Both the position numbers and the translations under genes were made by a program. The notes under the pieces were generated by a model. It did no database searches. It was not told where the DNA came from and saw only the letters and a list, made by a program, of their open reading frames with translations. Positions 1 to 7,979 of a stretch of 64,000 nt of DNA are shown here, piece after piece. How positions within the stretch are numbered: the stretch's first letter is position 1; each line of letters begins with the position of its first letter. The stretch is from Lysobacteraceae bacterium SCN 69-320 (GTDB lineage Bacteria; Pseudomonadota; Gammaproteobacteria; Xanthomonadales; Rhodanobacteraceae), in assembly GCA_001725155.1 (NCBI GenBank), contig MEFP01000006.1, positions 124,001-188,000 on the forward strand. Direction: 5' to 3'.

Positions 1-288
1 CCAGCGCGTCACGACCAGCATGACCTGGTCGAAACCCTGTCCGTCTATCGCCTGCAATATCGGCTTGCCGGCCGTGCCGGCGGGTTCGCCGTCGTCGGAG
101 AAGCGGTAGCTCTGGCCGATGCGGTAGGCCCAGCAGTTGTGCGTGGCCTGCGGATCGCCGACGCGGGCGAGGAACGCGAGCGCCGCATCCGGGCTGGCGA
201 CCGGTGCGGCCAGACAGAGGAAGCGGCTTTTCTTGATGTCCTGCGCGGCCTCGGCGGGCTGCGCCAAGGTGCAAAGCGGTGAGTTCAT
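1..288 (-). CDS. yigZ: YigZ/IMPACT (UPF0029) family protein, C-terminus outside window
   Basis: Only the first 96 residues lie in the window; the gene runs off the left edge. The family signature is clear: NCWAYRIG, then SDDGEPAGTAGKPIL and GQGFDQVMLVVTRW, which form the core of the IMPACT fold. Family members are about 200 residues, with a second RNA/nucleotide-binding-like domain that is not visible here. In eukaryotes IMPACT regulates the GCN2 kinase; the bacterial role is unclear, so no reaction is assigned. The ATG at 288 gives an N-terminus (MNSPLCTLAQPAE) of the expected length ahead of the conserved core. Confidence 0.9.
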   Translation of the reverse strand, partial: MNSPLCTLAQPAEAAQDIKKSRFLCLAAPVASPDAALAFLARVGDPQATHNCWAYRIGQSYRFSDDGEPAGTAGKPILQAIDGQGFDQVMLVVTRW

Positions 289-374
289 CCACCGATTATC
301 GGCCAAGCCATCGGGCAAGTGATCGGACGCGCCGCTCGCGGCATCCGCGACGAGCGGCGGATCGCCGCGGCAAT

Positions 375-1541
375 TCAGCGCAGCTCGCGCAGATCCTCGG
401 GCAGCACGTAGTCCGGGTGGGTGCGGCGCAGCAGCGCAAGATTTTCCAGCGCATCGGCGCGGCGCTGCGCACGCAGCAGTTCGCGGATCTTGCCGGCCCA
501 TTCCTCGGGCTTGAGGCGGGCATTGCGCTGCAGTTCGGCGGCGCTGTCCGCCGGAGCGGTGGCAGCCGGCGCAGCGGCCCCGGATGCCACCGCCTCGGAA
601 GCGACCGGTGGGGCGGCCTCCGGCTGCGGCGCCGGCTGTTCGCGCGCGATCTGGCGGTTCGCGCGCTGCTCGCGCTTGGCCAGCGGGTCGGCGGCCGCGG
701 CTTCGGCGCTCAGGCCGTAGTCGTCGCGGCGCGTGCCGCTGGCAATGGCGGCCTTGCGCTCGACCGAGTTGTAGTCGGGCACGCCGCCCGGGAAGGCCTG
801 CGGCGGCGCGTTGCCGCTGCCGGAACCGGCGCCGGCCGCTGTCGCGCCGCCGGCGTTGGCGGCAAGTTCGTTCGCTGGCGTTGCGGCGGTCTGGGCTTCG
901 GCGAGGGGCGCGGGCGGCGGCGTTGCGGCGGGCGGCGGCGCGTCGAAGCGCAGGCTCTTGTCCTTGCTGTCGGCGGCGTCGGCACCGATGACCTCGACCT
1001 GGCGCCGGTGCGCCGCGGTCTTGGCGGTCGGCGGCGGCGCCGGTTTGGCCAGGGCTGGCGCCGGAGCCCCGGCGCCGGCTGTCGTGGCCTGTGCCGGTGC
1101 GGCAGCCGGCGGCGCGTGCGATGTGGCCGGTGCCGCCGGCGGGGCGGCGGGTTCGGGCGGCGGCACGATCGCGCTGATCGGCACGACCTCGCGCTCGGCC
1201 CGCTCGGCGCGGGCGGCCGGCGACACTGCCGGGCTCGTCGCGCCGGGCAGGGTCTCGTGGAACGCGTTGCGCATCTGCCAGGCCACGCCGGCGGCGAGCA
1301 CGAGGCCGGCGGCGCTGCTGAGGCCGACCAGCCACCAGGGCCGGCGCGTGCGCGGCGTGGCGTGGCGCAGCGCGTTGACGCGCTGCGGCTCCACGGCCGC
1401 GCGCGCCAGGGCCAGCACGGCCGCATCGAGCTTGGCGTCGGGTTCGCTCTGCGGCAGGCGGCGATACAGGCGCGCGAGTTCGGACTCCTCGCCGGCGAGG
1501 AAGGCTTCGAATTCGCGCTCGTGGTGATTTCGATGAGTCAT
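375..1541 (-). CDS. Single-pass membrane anti-sigma factor-like protein
   Basis: Protein of 388 residues with a short cytoplasmic N-terminal helix region (1-65), one hydrophobic segment at about 69-88 (WWLVGLSSAAGLVLAAGV) and a very long Ala/Pro-rich periplasmic linker (about 95-330). It ends in a compact domain (about 340-388) containing LKPEEWAGKIREL and the HPDYVLPEDL motif. Its start codon overlaps the stop of the upstream ECF sigma gene by four bases (ATGA), the usual arrangement for a sigma factor and its membrane anti-sigma partner. No zinc-binding HxxxCxxC motif is visible, so it is not a classic ZAS-type anti-sigma. The role is inferred from topology and coupling rather than from a recognised domain. 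Confidence 0.7.
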   Translation of the reverse strand: MTHRNHHEREFEAFLAGEESELARLYRRLPQSEPDAKLDAAVLALARAAVEPQRVNALRHATPRTRRPWWLVGLSSAAGLVLAAGVAWQMRNAFHETLPGATSPAVSPAARAERAEREVVPISAIVPPPEPAAPPAAPATSHAPPAAAPAQATTAGAGAPAPALAKPAPPPTAKTAAHRRQVEVIGADAADSKDKSLRFDAPPPAATPPPAPLAEAQTAATPANELAANAGGATAAGAGSGSGNAPPQAFPGGVPDYNSVERKAAIASGTRRDDYGLSAEAAAADPLAKREQRANRQIAREQPAPQPEAAPPVASEAVASGAAAPAATAPADSAAELQRNARLKPEEWAGKIRELLRAQRRADALENLALLRRTHPDYVLPEDLRELR

Positions 1542-2092
1542 TCGGCAAACCTTGCGCGGATCTTCGCGAATGCGTAACGCAGTCGCGACTTCACCGTCTC
1601 CTGTCCGGCGCCGGTGACCTCGGCGATTTCCTCCAGCCCCAGACCGTTCTCCATGCGCAGCACGAACGCCGTGCGCTGCTCGTCCGGCAGATCCTCCAGC
1701 GCCCGCTGCAGGCGGCGGCGCTGCTCGAATTCGCTGAGCACCCGGTCGGGGCGCTCGGTCTCGGGAGCGTCGAGCTGACGCAGCACCAGCTCGGTTTCCT
1801 CGCTGCCGGCCTGGGGTCTATGGCGGCGCATCAGATCAATCGCAAGGTTGTGCGCGATCTGCAGCAGCCAGGTCGTGAATTTGGCCTCGGGCCGGTAGCG
1901 CTCGCGGGCGACGATGACGCGGCTCCAGGTTTCCTGGAACAGCTCGTCGGCGCTGGCCCGCTCGCCGCGGCAGTGGCGCAGCAGAAAGCGGTACAGTGTG
2001 CCGCGGTGACGCGTGTACAGCGCGTCGAACGCATGCGCGTCGCCGCGGCCGTAGGCCAGCATCAGTTCTTCGTCCGTACACTCCTCCCTCAT
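1538..2092 (-). CDS. ECF-type RNA polymerase sigma factor (sigma-70 family)
   Basis: 184 residues. Region 2 is recognisable from DELFQETWSRVIVARERY to FTTWLLQIAHNLAIDLMRRH (about 50-100). Region 4, a helix-turn-helix that would read the -35 element, spans LPDEQRTAFVLRMENGLGLEEIAEVTG and VKSRLRYAFAKIR (about 130-180). It should direct core RNA polymerase to a dedicated regulon and be held by the coupled membrane protein downstream. The start is uncertain: ATG at 2092 (MREECTDEEL) fits the family N-terminus, while an ATG at 2116 would add eight residues; neither has a clear ribosome-binding site. A YqjD-like membrane operon is divergently oriented about 200 bp away. Confidence 0.88.
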   Translation of the reverse strand: MREECTDEELMLAYGRGDAHAFDALYTRHRGTLYRFLLRHCRGERASADELFQETWSRVIVARERYRPEAKFTTWLLQIAHNLAIDLMRRHRPQAGSEETELVLRQLDAPETERPDRVLSEFEQRRRLQRALEDLPDEQRTAFVLRMENGLGLEEIAEVTGAGQETVKSRLRYAFAKIRARFAE

Positions 2093-2300
2093 GGGGCGGC
2101 AGGTTAAGCGATACATGCAATGGCGTCATCCGATGGCACCTCCGGTCCAGGCGCGGTCGCTGCAACGGCTCTCCGGCGCCGTTGGGGTTTGACGCCGCGC
2201 CGACTTGCCCTGCCTGATACTCTGGCGGCCGCCGCAGGTAGCCACAGCGGCAGCCGGACGCGAAGGTCCGTTCCTTCCCGCTCAACACGGATGCGCAACC

Positions 2301-2732
2301 ATGGCCACTGAAAAGATTCCTGCACGTGCCAAGACCAATGCCGAGGCCGTCGAGGCTGCCGGCGCGATGAACGGCGAGGACGCCGTGACGACACCGGCCG
2401 AAGCCATCCACGAACTCGGCGGTTCGCTGGGTCGGGCCTGGAACGAGGCCCGCGACAGCGTCAGCGGCATCGGCGCCAAGCTCGGTCAGCGCGCGCGCAA
2501 TGTGCGCAGCGAGACGCGCGAGGCGGCCAGCGAGACCCGCGAGGGGCTGCAGGACGCGATCGACGGCATGGGTGAGCTGGGCCAGGAGATCGCCGAGGAT
2601 GCAATCGAGCTCGGCCGCTCGGTCGGCGTCAGCCTGTCGCAGTTCGTGCGCCGCCACCCCATGCGTTCGCTCGCGATTGCCGCGGCGGCCGGGGCGCTGA
2701 CCGCCCACCTGCTGCGCCGGCGCGGGCGCTGA
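2301..2732 (+). CDS. YqjD/ElaB-like (DUF883) inner-membrane protein
   Basis: 143 residues. A long amphipathic, charged helical region with repeated Ser-Glu-Thr-Arg-Glu patterns occupies about 25-110. A C-terminal hydrophobic segment (RSLAIAAAAGALTAHLL) followed by RRRGR forms the tail anchor. This matches the DUF883/YqjD/ElaB family, whose E. coli members are C-terminally anchored and associate with ribosomes in stationary phase. It heads a run of four same-strand genes (DUF883, YqjE-like, YqjK-like, AI-2E exporter) separated by two bases or overlapping, so an operon is likely. I chose the ATG at 2301 (MATEKIPAR); in-frame upstream starts give an unlikely Pro/Cys-rich extension. Confidence 0.82.
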   Translation: MATEKIPARAKTNAEAVEAAGAMNGEDAVTTPAEAIHELGGSLGRAWNEARDSVSGIGAKLGQRARNVRSETREAASETREGLQDAIDGMGELGQEIAEDAIELGRSVGVSLSQFVRRHPMRSLAIAAAAGALTAHLLRRRGR

Positions 2733-2734
2733 GC

Positions 2735-3178
2735 ATGGACGAAGCGGCCGAGGGCGCCGCACCGCGGCGGCGGCGGCGTCGCTTGAGACGCGGCTTGTTC
2801 GCCCGCGCAGGCCGCTGGCTGGATCTCGGCGGCGAACTGCGCGACGCGAGTCTGGCCCTGCTGCGTGCCGAGGCGCGGCTGGCCCGCGCCGCCTTGCCGC
2901 AGGCATTGATCTGGCTGGCCGTCGTCGCCGTCGGCGGCGTGCTGCTGCTGGCCACGATCTGGGGCGCGGCAGCGCTGTTGCTGTATCGCTGGACCGGTTC
3001 GGTTGCTGCGGCGCTGCTCTGGCTCGGTGCGCTCAGCGCAGTCGTGCTGGCCGTCGGCGGCGTGCTGCTGCGCCGGGCCGTGCGCGCGGCGAGCTTTGCC
3101 GAATCGCGCCGGCGCATCGTCTATTGGCTGGAAAGGAGCGAGCCGCAGGATGGGCAGGATCAGCAGGCTGCAGAGTGA
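2735..3178 (+). CDS. YqjE-like phage-holin-superfamily membrane protein
   Basis: 147 residues. An Arg-rich N-terminus (RRRRRRLRRGLF) is followed by an amphipathic helix and two hydrophobic segments at about 56-82 (LIWLAVVAVGGVLLLATIW) and 86-110. A short charged tail closes the protein. This is the layout of the YqjE family, classed with 'phage holin' superfamily III although it is a chromosomal membrane protein. It begins two bases after the DUF883 stop and overlaps the next gene by 29 bases. It probably acts with its neighbours in envelope or stress physiology; no biochemical activity is known to me. Confidence 0.8.
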   Translation: MDEAAEGAAPRRRRRRLRRGLFARAGRWLDLGGELRDASLALLRAEARLARAALPQALIWLAVVAVGGVLLLATIWGAAALLLYRWTGSVAAALLWLGALSAVVLAVGGVLLRRAVRAASFAESRRRIVYWLERSEPQDGQDQQAAE

Positions 3179-3419
3179 AGTCGATGCCTCGGCCCGGCGC
3201 TTCGACGCGGCGGTCGAAGCCGCGGACGCGGAACGCCGGGATCTCAAGCGCCTGGCGCGCGCGCTGTCGCCCAAGCTGCTGATCGGCGTCGGCCTGGCCG
3301 GCGGTTTCCTGCTCATGGTGCTGCCGCGGCATCTGCGCGGCAGCACCCTGATCGGCCTGGGCAAGTTCGCCCTGGCTCGCCTGCTGCCGCTGCTGGCGGC
3401 GCAGGAATCCGACGAATGA
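3150..3419 (+). CDS. Small YqjK-like membrane protein
   Basis: 89 residues. The N-terminal half is a charged helix (SEVDASARRFDAAVEAADAE) and the second half has a hydrophobic stretch (LLIGVGLAGGFLLMVLP) followed by another helix. It occupies the position of yqjK in the yqjD-yqjE-yqjK set. A ribosome-binding site (AAGGAG at 3133-3138) lies before the ATG at 3150, which is inside the end of the preceding gene. The ORF also overlaps the start of the following exporter gene by four bases (ATGA), so translation of these genes looks coupled. Assignment rests on size, topology and context. Confidence 0.7.
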   Translation: MGRISRLQSEVDASARRFDAAVEAADAERRDLKRLARALSPKLLIGVGLAGGFLLMVLPRHLRGSTLIGLGKFALARLLPLLAAQESDE

Positions 3420-4540
3420 ATCCGCCGCGCTGGTGGCAGATGCAATGGCACTGGATAGCCCCGCAGGCCGGCGAAGCCACTGTCGGCGAGGACGAACGCA
3501 TCGGCAGCGCGCGCCAGCAGCGCCAGCTCGCCTCGCTGCGCCTGACCCTGGTCTGGCTGTCCCTGCTCGCGACCGTCGCCGTCATGTACCTGGCCAAGGC
3601 GCTGGTCGTGCCGGTGCTGCTGGCGCTGTTCCTGGCGCTGTCGCTGAATCCGCTCGTCGCCAGTCTGACCCGGCGCTGGCTGCCGCGCGCGCTTGTGGCG
3701 ATGCTGGTCATGGCCGCAGGCCTGGCGGCGGCCGCGCTCGTGGCGGTTGCCGTCGCCGAGCCGGCGCAGCACTGGGTGGATCGCGCACCCGAAGCGGCGC
3801 GGCTGCTGACGCCGCGCATGCGTGCGGTCACCCAGCAGATCGAGGCGGCCGGCCGCGCGACGCAGAACCTGACCGGCGCGCGCGCCGCCGGCACGCCGTC
3901 GCCGGTGCTGTTCGACGTCTGGGATGCGGTCGCGGCGGCGCCGCGATTCGTGGTCAGCCTGTTCGGTACCGTGCTGCTCGTGTATTTCCTGCTCGTCTAC
4001 GGCGAGGCCCTGCTGCGCCGCATCGCCGGCTTGAACACCTCGTTCGCGTCGCGCCGCAACACGATCGACATCGTGCGCGTCATGCAGCACGAAATTTCGC
4101 GCTACCTGTTCACGACGGCGGCCATCAACACGCTGGTCGGCGCCGGCGCGGCCCTGATCGCGCTGGCCTGCGGCATTCCAGATCCGGCGCTGTGGGGCGT
4201 CCTGGCCCTGCTGCTGAATTTCATCCCGTATTTCGGCCCGCTGTGCATGACCGTGCTGTTCGTGCTGCTGGGATTGCTGACCTATCCGAAATTCGGCGCG
4301 GCGCTGACGCCGGCCGGCCTGTTCGCCGCGCTGGTCGTCGTCGAAGGCCAGTTCCTGTCGCCGCTGGTGCTGGGCCGGCGCCTGCAGCTCGATCCGCTGA
4401 TGATCCTGCTCTGGCTCATGCTGCTGGGGTTCCTGTGGGGTGCGATCGGCATCGTCGTCGCCGTGCCGTTGCTGGTCGCGCTGAAGATCGTCTGCCAGCG
4501 CGTGGAGGGCTGGGACTGGTTCGCGCGCCTGCTCGGCTGA
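3416..4540 (+). CDS. AI-2E family (PerM-like) membrane exporter
   Basis: 374 residues with about eight predicted membrane segments. The first two lie in residues 45-80 (VWLSLLATVAVMYLAKALVVPVLL) and another pair at 87-115. A soluble loop at about 115-180 separates them from a C-terminal block holding the family's conserved segments (GIPDPALWGVLALLLNFIPYFGP and VEGQFLSPLVLGRRLQLDP). The family includes the quorum-signal exporter TqsA and PerM-type permeases; the substrate cannot be told from sequence. It is coupled by ATGA overlap to the YqjK-like gene and closes that operon. Confidence 0.88.
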   Translation: MNPPRWWQMQWHWIAPQAGEATVGEDERIGSARQQRQLASLRLTLVWLSLLATVAVMYLAKALVVPVLLALFLALSLNPLVASLTRRWLPRALVAMLVMAAGLAAAALVAVAVAEPAQHWVDRAPEAARLLTPRMRAVTQQIEAAGRATQNLTGARAAGTPSPVLFDVWDAVAAAPRFVVSLFGTVLLVYFLLVYGEALLRRIAGLNTSFASRRNTIDIVRVMQHEISRYLFTTAAINTLVGAGAALIALACGIPDPALWGVLALLLNFIPYFGPLCMTVLFVLLGLLTYPKFGAALTPAGLFAALVVVEGQFLSPLVLGRRLQLDPLMILLWLMLLGFLWGAIGIVVAVPLLVALKIVCQRVEGWDWFARLLG

Positions 4541-4566
4541 GCCGGCGCGCGTGCTACCATCGGCGT

Positions 4567-4586
4567 CCATTTGGACGTCCAAACGG
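4567..4586. promoter_or_regulatory. 20-nt near-perfect palindrome, candidate operator of the methionine aminotransferase gene
   Basis: A 14-nt perfect palindrome (TTTGGACGTCCAAA, 4570-4583) extends to 20 nt with one mismatched pair. It sits just before the ribosome-binding region of the aminotransferase gene (ATG at 4594). The core GACGTC is shared with the met box AGACGTCT recognised by MetJ in enterobacteria. Whether this lineage uses MetJ or another methionine-responsive repressor is unknown. It could also fold as a small RNA hairpin. Confidence 0.5.
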
Positions 4587-4593
4587 GTAGACG

Positions 4594-5739
4594 ATGCAGA
4601 TCCAGACCAAGCTGCCGAAGGTGGGCACGACCATCTTCACCGTGATGAGCCAGCTCGCGCAGCAGCACAATGCGGTGAACCTGGGCCAGGGATTCCCTGA
4701 TTTCGACGGCCCGCAGTCGCTGCGCGACGCGCTCGCCGAGGCGATGAACGGCGGCAGGAACCAGTATGCGCCGATGACCGGCGTCGCCGCGCTGCGCGAA
4801 CAGATCGCGCTGAAGACCGAACGCCTGTACGGCCGCAAGGTCAATGCCGACGCCGAAGTCACGGTGACCTCCGGCGCGACCGAGGCGCTGTTCGCGGCGA
4901 TCGCCGCGGTCGTGCGGCCCGGCGAGGAAGTCATCGTGCTGGACCCGTGCTACGACAGCTACGAACCGGCCATCGACCTCGTCGGCGGCCGCGCTGTCCA
5001 TGTGCCGCTGAACCTTCCCGACTTCTCGGTCGACTGGCAGCGCGTCAGGGACGCGATCACGCCGAAGACGCGGCTGATCATGGTCAACAGCCCGCACAAT
5101 CCCTCCGGCGCCGTGTTCAGTGCGGCCGATCTCGATGCGCTGGCCGAGCTCACGCGCGACACGGAAATCCTCGTGCTGTCCGACGAGGTCTACGAGCACA
5201 TCGTGTTCGACGGCGCGCTGCACCAGAGCGTGCTGCGCCATGCGGAACTGGCCGAGCGCAGCTTCGTCGTGAGTTCGTTCGGCAAGACCTATCACTGCAC
5301 CGGCTGGAAGGTCGGCTACTGCGTCGCGCCGCGTGCGCTCAGCGTCGAGTTCCGCAAGGTGCACCAGTACCTGACGTTCTGCACCTTCGGCCCGGCGCAG
5401 TGGGCCTTCGCCGAAGTGCTGGCCAAGGATCCGCAGCATTACCTAGACCTGCCGGCGTTCTATCAGCGCAAACGCGATCATTTCCGCGTGCTGCTGGCGC
5501 CGTCGCGCCTGCGCCTGCTGCCGGTCGGCGGCGCGTATTTCCAGCTCGTCGACTATTCGGCGATCAGCGACAAGGACGATTTGAATTTCTGCGAGTGGCT
5601 GGTGCGCGAAGCCGGCGTCGCGGCGATTCCGGTGTCGGCCTTCTACGAGACCGCGCCGGACGCGCGCATCATCCGTTTCTGTTTCGCCAAGAGCGACGCG
5701 ACCCTGGCCGCGGCGGCCGAGCGCCTCGCGCGTCTCTGA
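4594..5739 (+). CDS. PLP-dependent methionine aminotransferase (YbdL/KAT-like)
   Basis: 381 residues, class I/II fold-type I aminotransferase. N-terminal substrate loop NLGQGFPDFDG (about 29-39), SGATEALFAAI (about 94-104), NSPHNPSGAVF (about 168-178), and the PLP Schiff-base lysine K231 in SSFGKTYHCTGWK. The 'GQGFPDF' signature is typical of the kynurenine/glutamine-type aminotransferases that include E. coli YbdL, which prefers methionine. The likely reaction is methionine plus a 2-oxo acid, or amination of the methionine-salvage oxo acid KMTB using glutamine or another donor. The next gene, an omega-amidase, fits that pathway. A palindrome directly upstream may be its operator. Confidence 0.88.
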   Translation: MQIQTKLPKVGTTIFTVMSQLAQQHNAVNLGQGFPDFDGPQSLRDALAEAMNGGRNQYAPMTGVAALREQIALKTERLYGRKVNADAEVTVTSGATEALFAAIAAVVRPGEEVIVLDPCYDSYEPAIDLVGGRAVHVPLNLPDFSVDWQRVRDAITPKTRLIMVNSPHNPSGAVFSAADLDALAELTRDTEILVLSDEVYEHIVFDGALHQSVLRHAELAERSFVVSSFGKTYHCTGWKVGYCVAPRALSVEFRKVHQYLTFCTFGPAQWAFAEVLAKDPQHYLDLPAFYQRKRDHFRVLLAPSRLRLLPVGGAYFQLVDYSAISDKDDLNFCEWLVREAGVAAIPVSAFYETAPDARIIRFCFAKSDATLAAAAERLARL

Positions 5740-5758
5740 ACCCGGGAGCTTGTTCCGC

Positions 5759-6571
5759 ATGTCCGAACCGATACGACCGCTGCGCGTTTCCCTGGTCCAG
5801 GGCGACACGCGCTGGCACGACGCCGCGGCCAATCGCGCCTATTACGGCGATTTCGTGCGCCGCCTGCGCGGCAGCACCGACCTGGTCGTGCTGCCCGAGA
5901 CCTTCACCAGCGGTTTCACGAACGAAACCCTGGCGAATGCCGAAACGATGGACGGCGAGAATCTGCGCTGGTTGCAGGTGCTCGCCGCCGAGGTCGATGC
6001 CGTGGTCACCGGCAGCCTCGTCACGCGCGTCGGCGAGAAATGCGTCAACCGGCTCGTGTGGATGCGGCCCGACGGCAGCTACGCGATCTACGACAAGCGC
6101 CACCTGTTCCGCATGGCGCGCGAGCACGAACGCTATGCGGCCGGCGAGCAGCGCCTGATCGTGGAACTCAACGGCTGGCGCATCTGCCCGTTGGTCTGCT
6201 ACGACCTGCGTTTCCCGGTCTGGATACGCAACCGCTACGACAGGAGCGTGGCCGCGCGTTTCGACTACGACCTCGTGCTGTTCGTCGCGAACTGGCCGAG
6301 CGCGCGGCGCTACGCCTGGCAGACCCTGCTGCGCGCACGCGCGATCGAGAACCTGAGCTACTGCGTCGGCGTGAATCGCGTCGGCACCGACGGCAACGGC
6401 CTGCACTATGCGGGCGACAGCGCGGTGCTGGATTTCCTCGGTCAGCCGCTGGTGGAGGCCGGCGCCACCGAGGTCGTCGTCACGGTCACCCTGGATCCGG
6501 CCGCACTGGCCGCCCATCGCGAACGCTTCCCGGCCTGGATGGACGCCGACGCGTTCGAGCTCGACGCCTGA
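5759..6571 (+). CDS. yafV: Omega-amidase, nitrilase superfamily (YafV-type)
   Basis: 270 residues with the nitrilase-superfamily catalytic triad visible: Glu47 (LVVLPETF), Lys113 (YDKRHLF) and Cys147 (CPLVCYDLRFP). Length and motifs match YafV/Nit2 omega-amidases, which hydrolyse 2-oxoglutaramate to 2-oxoglutarate and ammonia. Removing that product makes glutamine-dependent transamination irreversible, so its place 19 bases after the aminotransferase suggests a joint role in methionine salvage or oxo-acid repair. The ATG at 5759 is preceded by GGGAG at 5744-5748; a TTG nine bases earlier is too close to that site. Confidence 0.9.
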   Translation: MSEPIRPLRVSLVQGDTRWHDAAANRAYYGDFVRRLRGSTDLVVLPETFTSGFTNETLANAETMDGENLRWLQVLAAEVDAVVTGSLVTRVGEKCVNRLVWMRPDGSYAIYDKRHLFRMAREHERYAAGEQRLIVELNGWRICPLVCYDLRFPVWIRNRYDRSVAARFDYDLVLFVANWPSARRYAWQTLLRARAIENLSYCVGVNRVGTDGNGLHYAGDSAVLDFLGQPLVEAGATEVVVTVTLDPAALAAHRERFPAWMDADAFELDA

Positions 6572-6591
6572 TCCGCCGCAGGCGCCGCGCT

Positions 6592-7503
6592 TCAGCGCGG
6601 CGCCTGGTCCCAGTAGGGTTCCGGTCCGAAACGCTCGACCAGGTAGTCGATGAAGCTGCGCGTCTTGGCCGGCAGCGTGCGTCCGGCCGGATAGACCGCG
6701 TGCACGGCGATTTCCGGTATCTCCCAGTGCGGCAGCAGCTGCACGAGCTCGCCGCGCCGCAGGCGCTGCCAGACCAGGAAGCTCGGCGAGATGCAGAAGC
6801 CCAGACCGGCCGTGGCGGCCGAGGCGATCACGTCGCCGTTGTTGACGCGCAGGCTGCCGTTGAGGTTGACGGTCTCGCGCTCGGCACCGTTCACGAGCAC
6901 GATCTCGTCGCGGCGCGCGGCGAGGGTATAGCTCAGGTAATTGTGCGCGACGAGATCCTGCGGATGCTGCGGCTCGCCGGCGCGGCGCAGGTAGCCGGGG
7001 CTGGCTACGAGCAGCATGCGGCAGGGCGCGATGCGCCGCGCGACGAGGCTGGAGTCGGCGAGCTTGGCGATGCGCACGGCCATGTCGAAGCCTTCCTCGA
7101 CGAGATCGACCTGGCGGTCGTTCAGCGTGAGCTCCAGCTCGATGCGCGGATGGCGCTGCTGGAACTCGGCCACCGCGGCGCCGAGGTGGTGGATCGCGAA
7201 CGACATCGGCGCGGAGACGCGCAGGCGGCCGCGCGGGTCGGCCTGGAATTCGGCGGCCAGCGCTTCGGCTTCGTTGAGGCTGCCGAGGATTTCGCTGACG
7301 CGCTGGTAGTAGCGTTCGCCCGCTTCGGTCAGGCTGAGCTTGCGCGTGGTCCGGTGCAGCAGGCGCACGCCGAGCTGGTCTTCCAGCGACTGTACGAGCT
7401 TGCTCGCGAGTGCGCGCGAGATCTCCATCTGGTCTGCGGCGGCGGTATAACTGCCCGCGTCGACGACACGCACGAACAATTGCATGGCCTGCAGCTTGTC
7501 CAT
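6592..7503 (-). CDS. LysR family transcriptional regulator (CrgA-like subgroup)
   Basis: 303 residues. The winged helix-turn-helix is at about 1-60 (MDKLQAMQLFVRVVDAGSYTAAADQMEISRALASKLVQSLE), followed by a LysR effector-binding domain (about 88-295). The LRVSAPMSFAIHHLGAAVAEFQQRHP segment is typical of the AaeR/CrgA-like group often found beside quinone, aldehyde or drug-handling genes. It is convergent with the omega-amidase gene and lies seven bases upstream of the ArsC-like gene on the same strand, so the two are probably co-transcribed. Target unknown. Confidence 0.92.
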   Translation of the reverse strand: MDKLQAMQLFVRVVDAGSYTAAADQMEISRALASKLVQSLEDQLGVRLLHRTTRKLSLTEAGERYYQRVSEILGSLNEAEALAAEFQADPRGRLRVSAPMSFAIHHLGAAVAEFQQRHPRIELELTLNDRQVDLVEEGFDMAVRIAKLADSSLVARRIAPCRMLLVASPGYLRRAGEPQHPQDLVAHNYLSYTLAARRDEIVLVNGAERETVNLNGSLRVNNGDVIASAATAGLGFCISPSFLVWQRLRRGELVQLLPHWEIPEIAVHAVYPAGRTLPAKTRSFIDYLVERFGPEPYWDQAPR

Positions 7504-7510
7504 GCGCGCC

Positions 7511-7861
7511 TCAGAACAGATCCAGCGCGCGTTCGGGCGGCCGTGCGATCAGCGCGCGGTCGCCGCGGACGACGACGGGACGCTGCAACAGCTGCGGGAA
7601 GCGCTGCAGCGCGGCGACGATGTCGGCGGCGGCGGGTTCGCGCTCACCCCAGCCCAGTTCGACGTATTCGGCGCTGTCGCGGCGCAGCAGCTGCGCCGCG
7701 GCGTCGCCGAGCAGGTCTACGAGTTCGGCGAATCGTGCTGCCGGCGGCGGTGTCTGCAGGTAGTCGACGAGACGCGCCGTGATGCCGCGCTCCTGCAGCA
7801 GGGCAAGCAGCGCGCGGCACTTGGAGCAGGCCGGGTTGTAGTAGACGGTGCAGTCGGTCAT
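7511..7861 (-). CDS. ArsC-family reductase (arsenate reductase/YffB-like)
   Basis: 116 residues, thioredoxin-fold ArsC family. The nucleophile motif reads NPACSKCRALLALL: Cys12 is the catalytic cysteine, and a second cysteine (Cys15) stands where many members have Ser. RRDSAEYVELGW and the late LLQRPVVVRGDRALIARPPE segment match the ArsC fold. Members use glutathione/glutaredoxin to reduce arsenate, but several have no arsenate activity, and there is no arsB, arsR or acr3 nearby, so resistance should not be assumed. I chose the ATG at 7861 (MTDCTVYYNPAC), which gives the family's normal N-terminus. Confidence 0.85.
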   Translation of the reverse strand: MTDCTVYYNPACSKCRALLALLQERGITARLVDYLQTPPPAARFAELVDLLGDAAAQLLRRDSAEYVELGWGEREPAAADIVAALQRFPQLLQRPVVVRGDRALIARPPERALDLF

Positions 7862-7979
7862 GCGGGCGGCGCGACGGAAAAGAGGCGACACTGTGCCGCT
7901 CCGTCGCGCCGACGGCAAGCCACGGCGGCACGCGGCCGCCAGGATCGGAGAGTGGTGGGAGTCTGGTCGGACCGCCGCC

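Noticed and set aside
2735-3178. Phage holin as an indication of a prophage.
   Set aside because: The surrounding genes are chromosomal YqjD/YqjK-like and AI-2E exporter; no phage genes nearby.
7511-7861. Arsenic-resistance operon.
   Set aside because: Only the ArsC-like gene is present; no arsenite exporter or ArsR, and ArsC-family members often have other roles.
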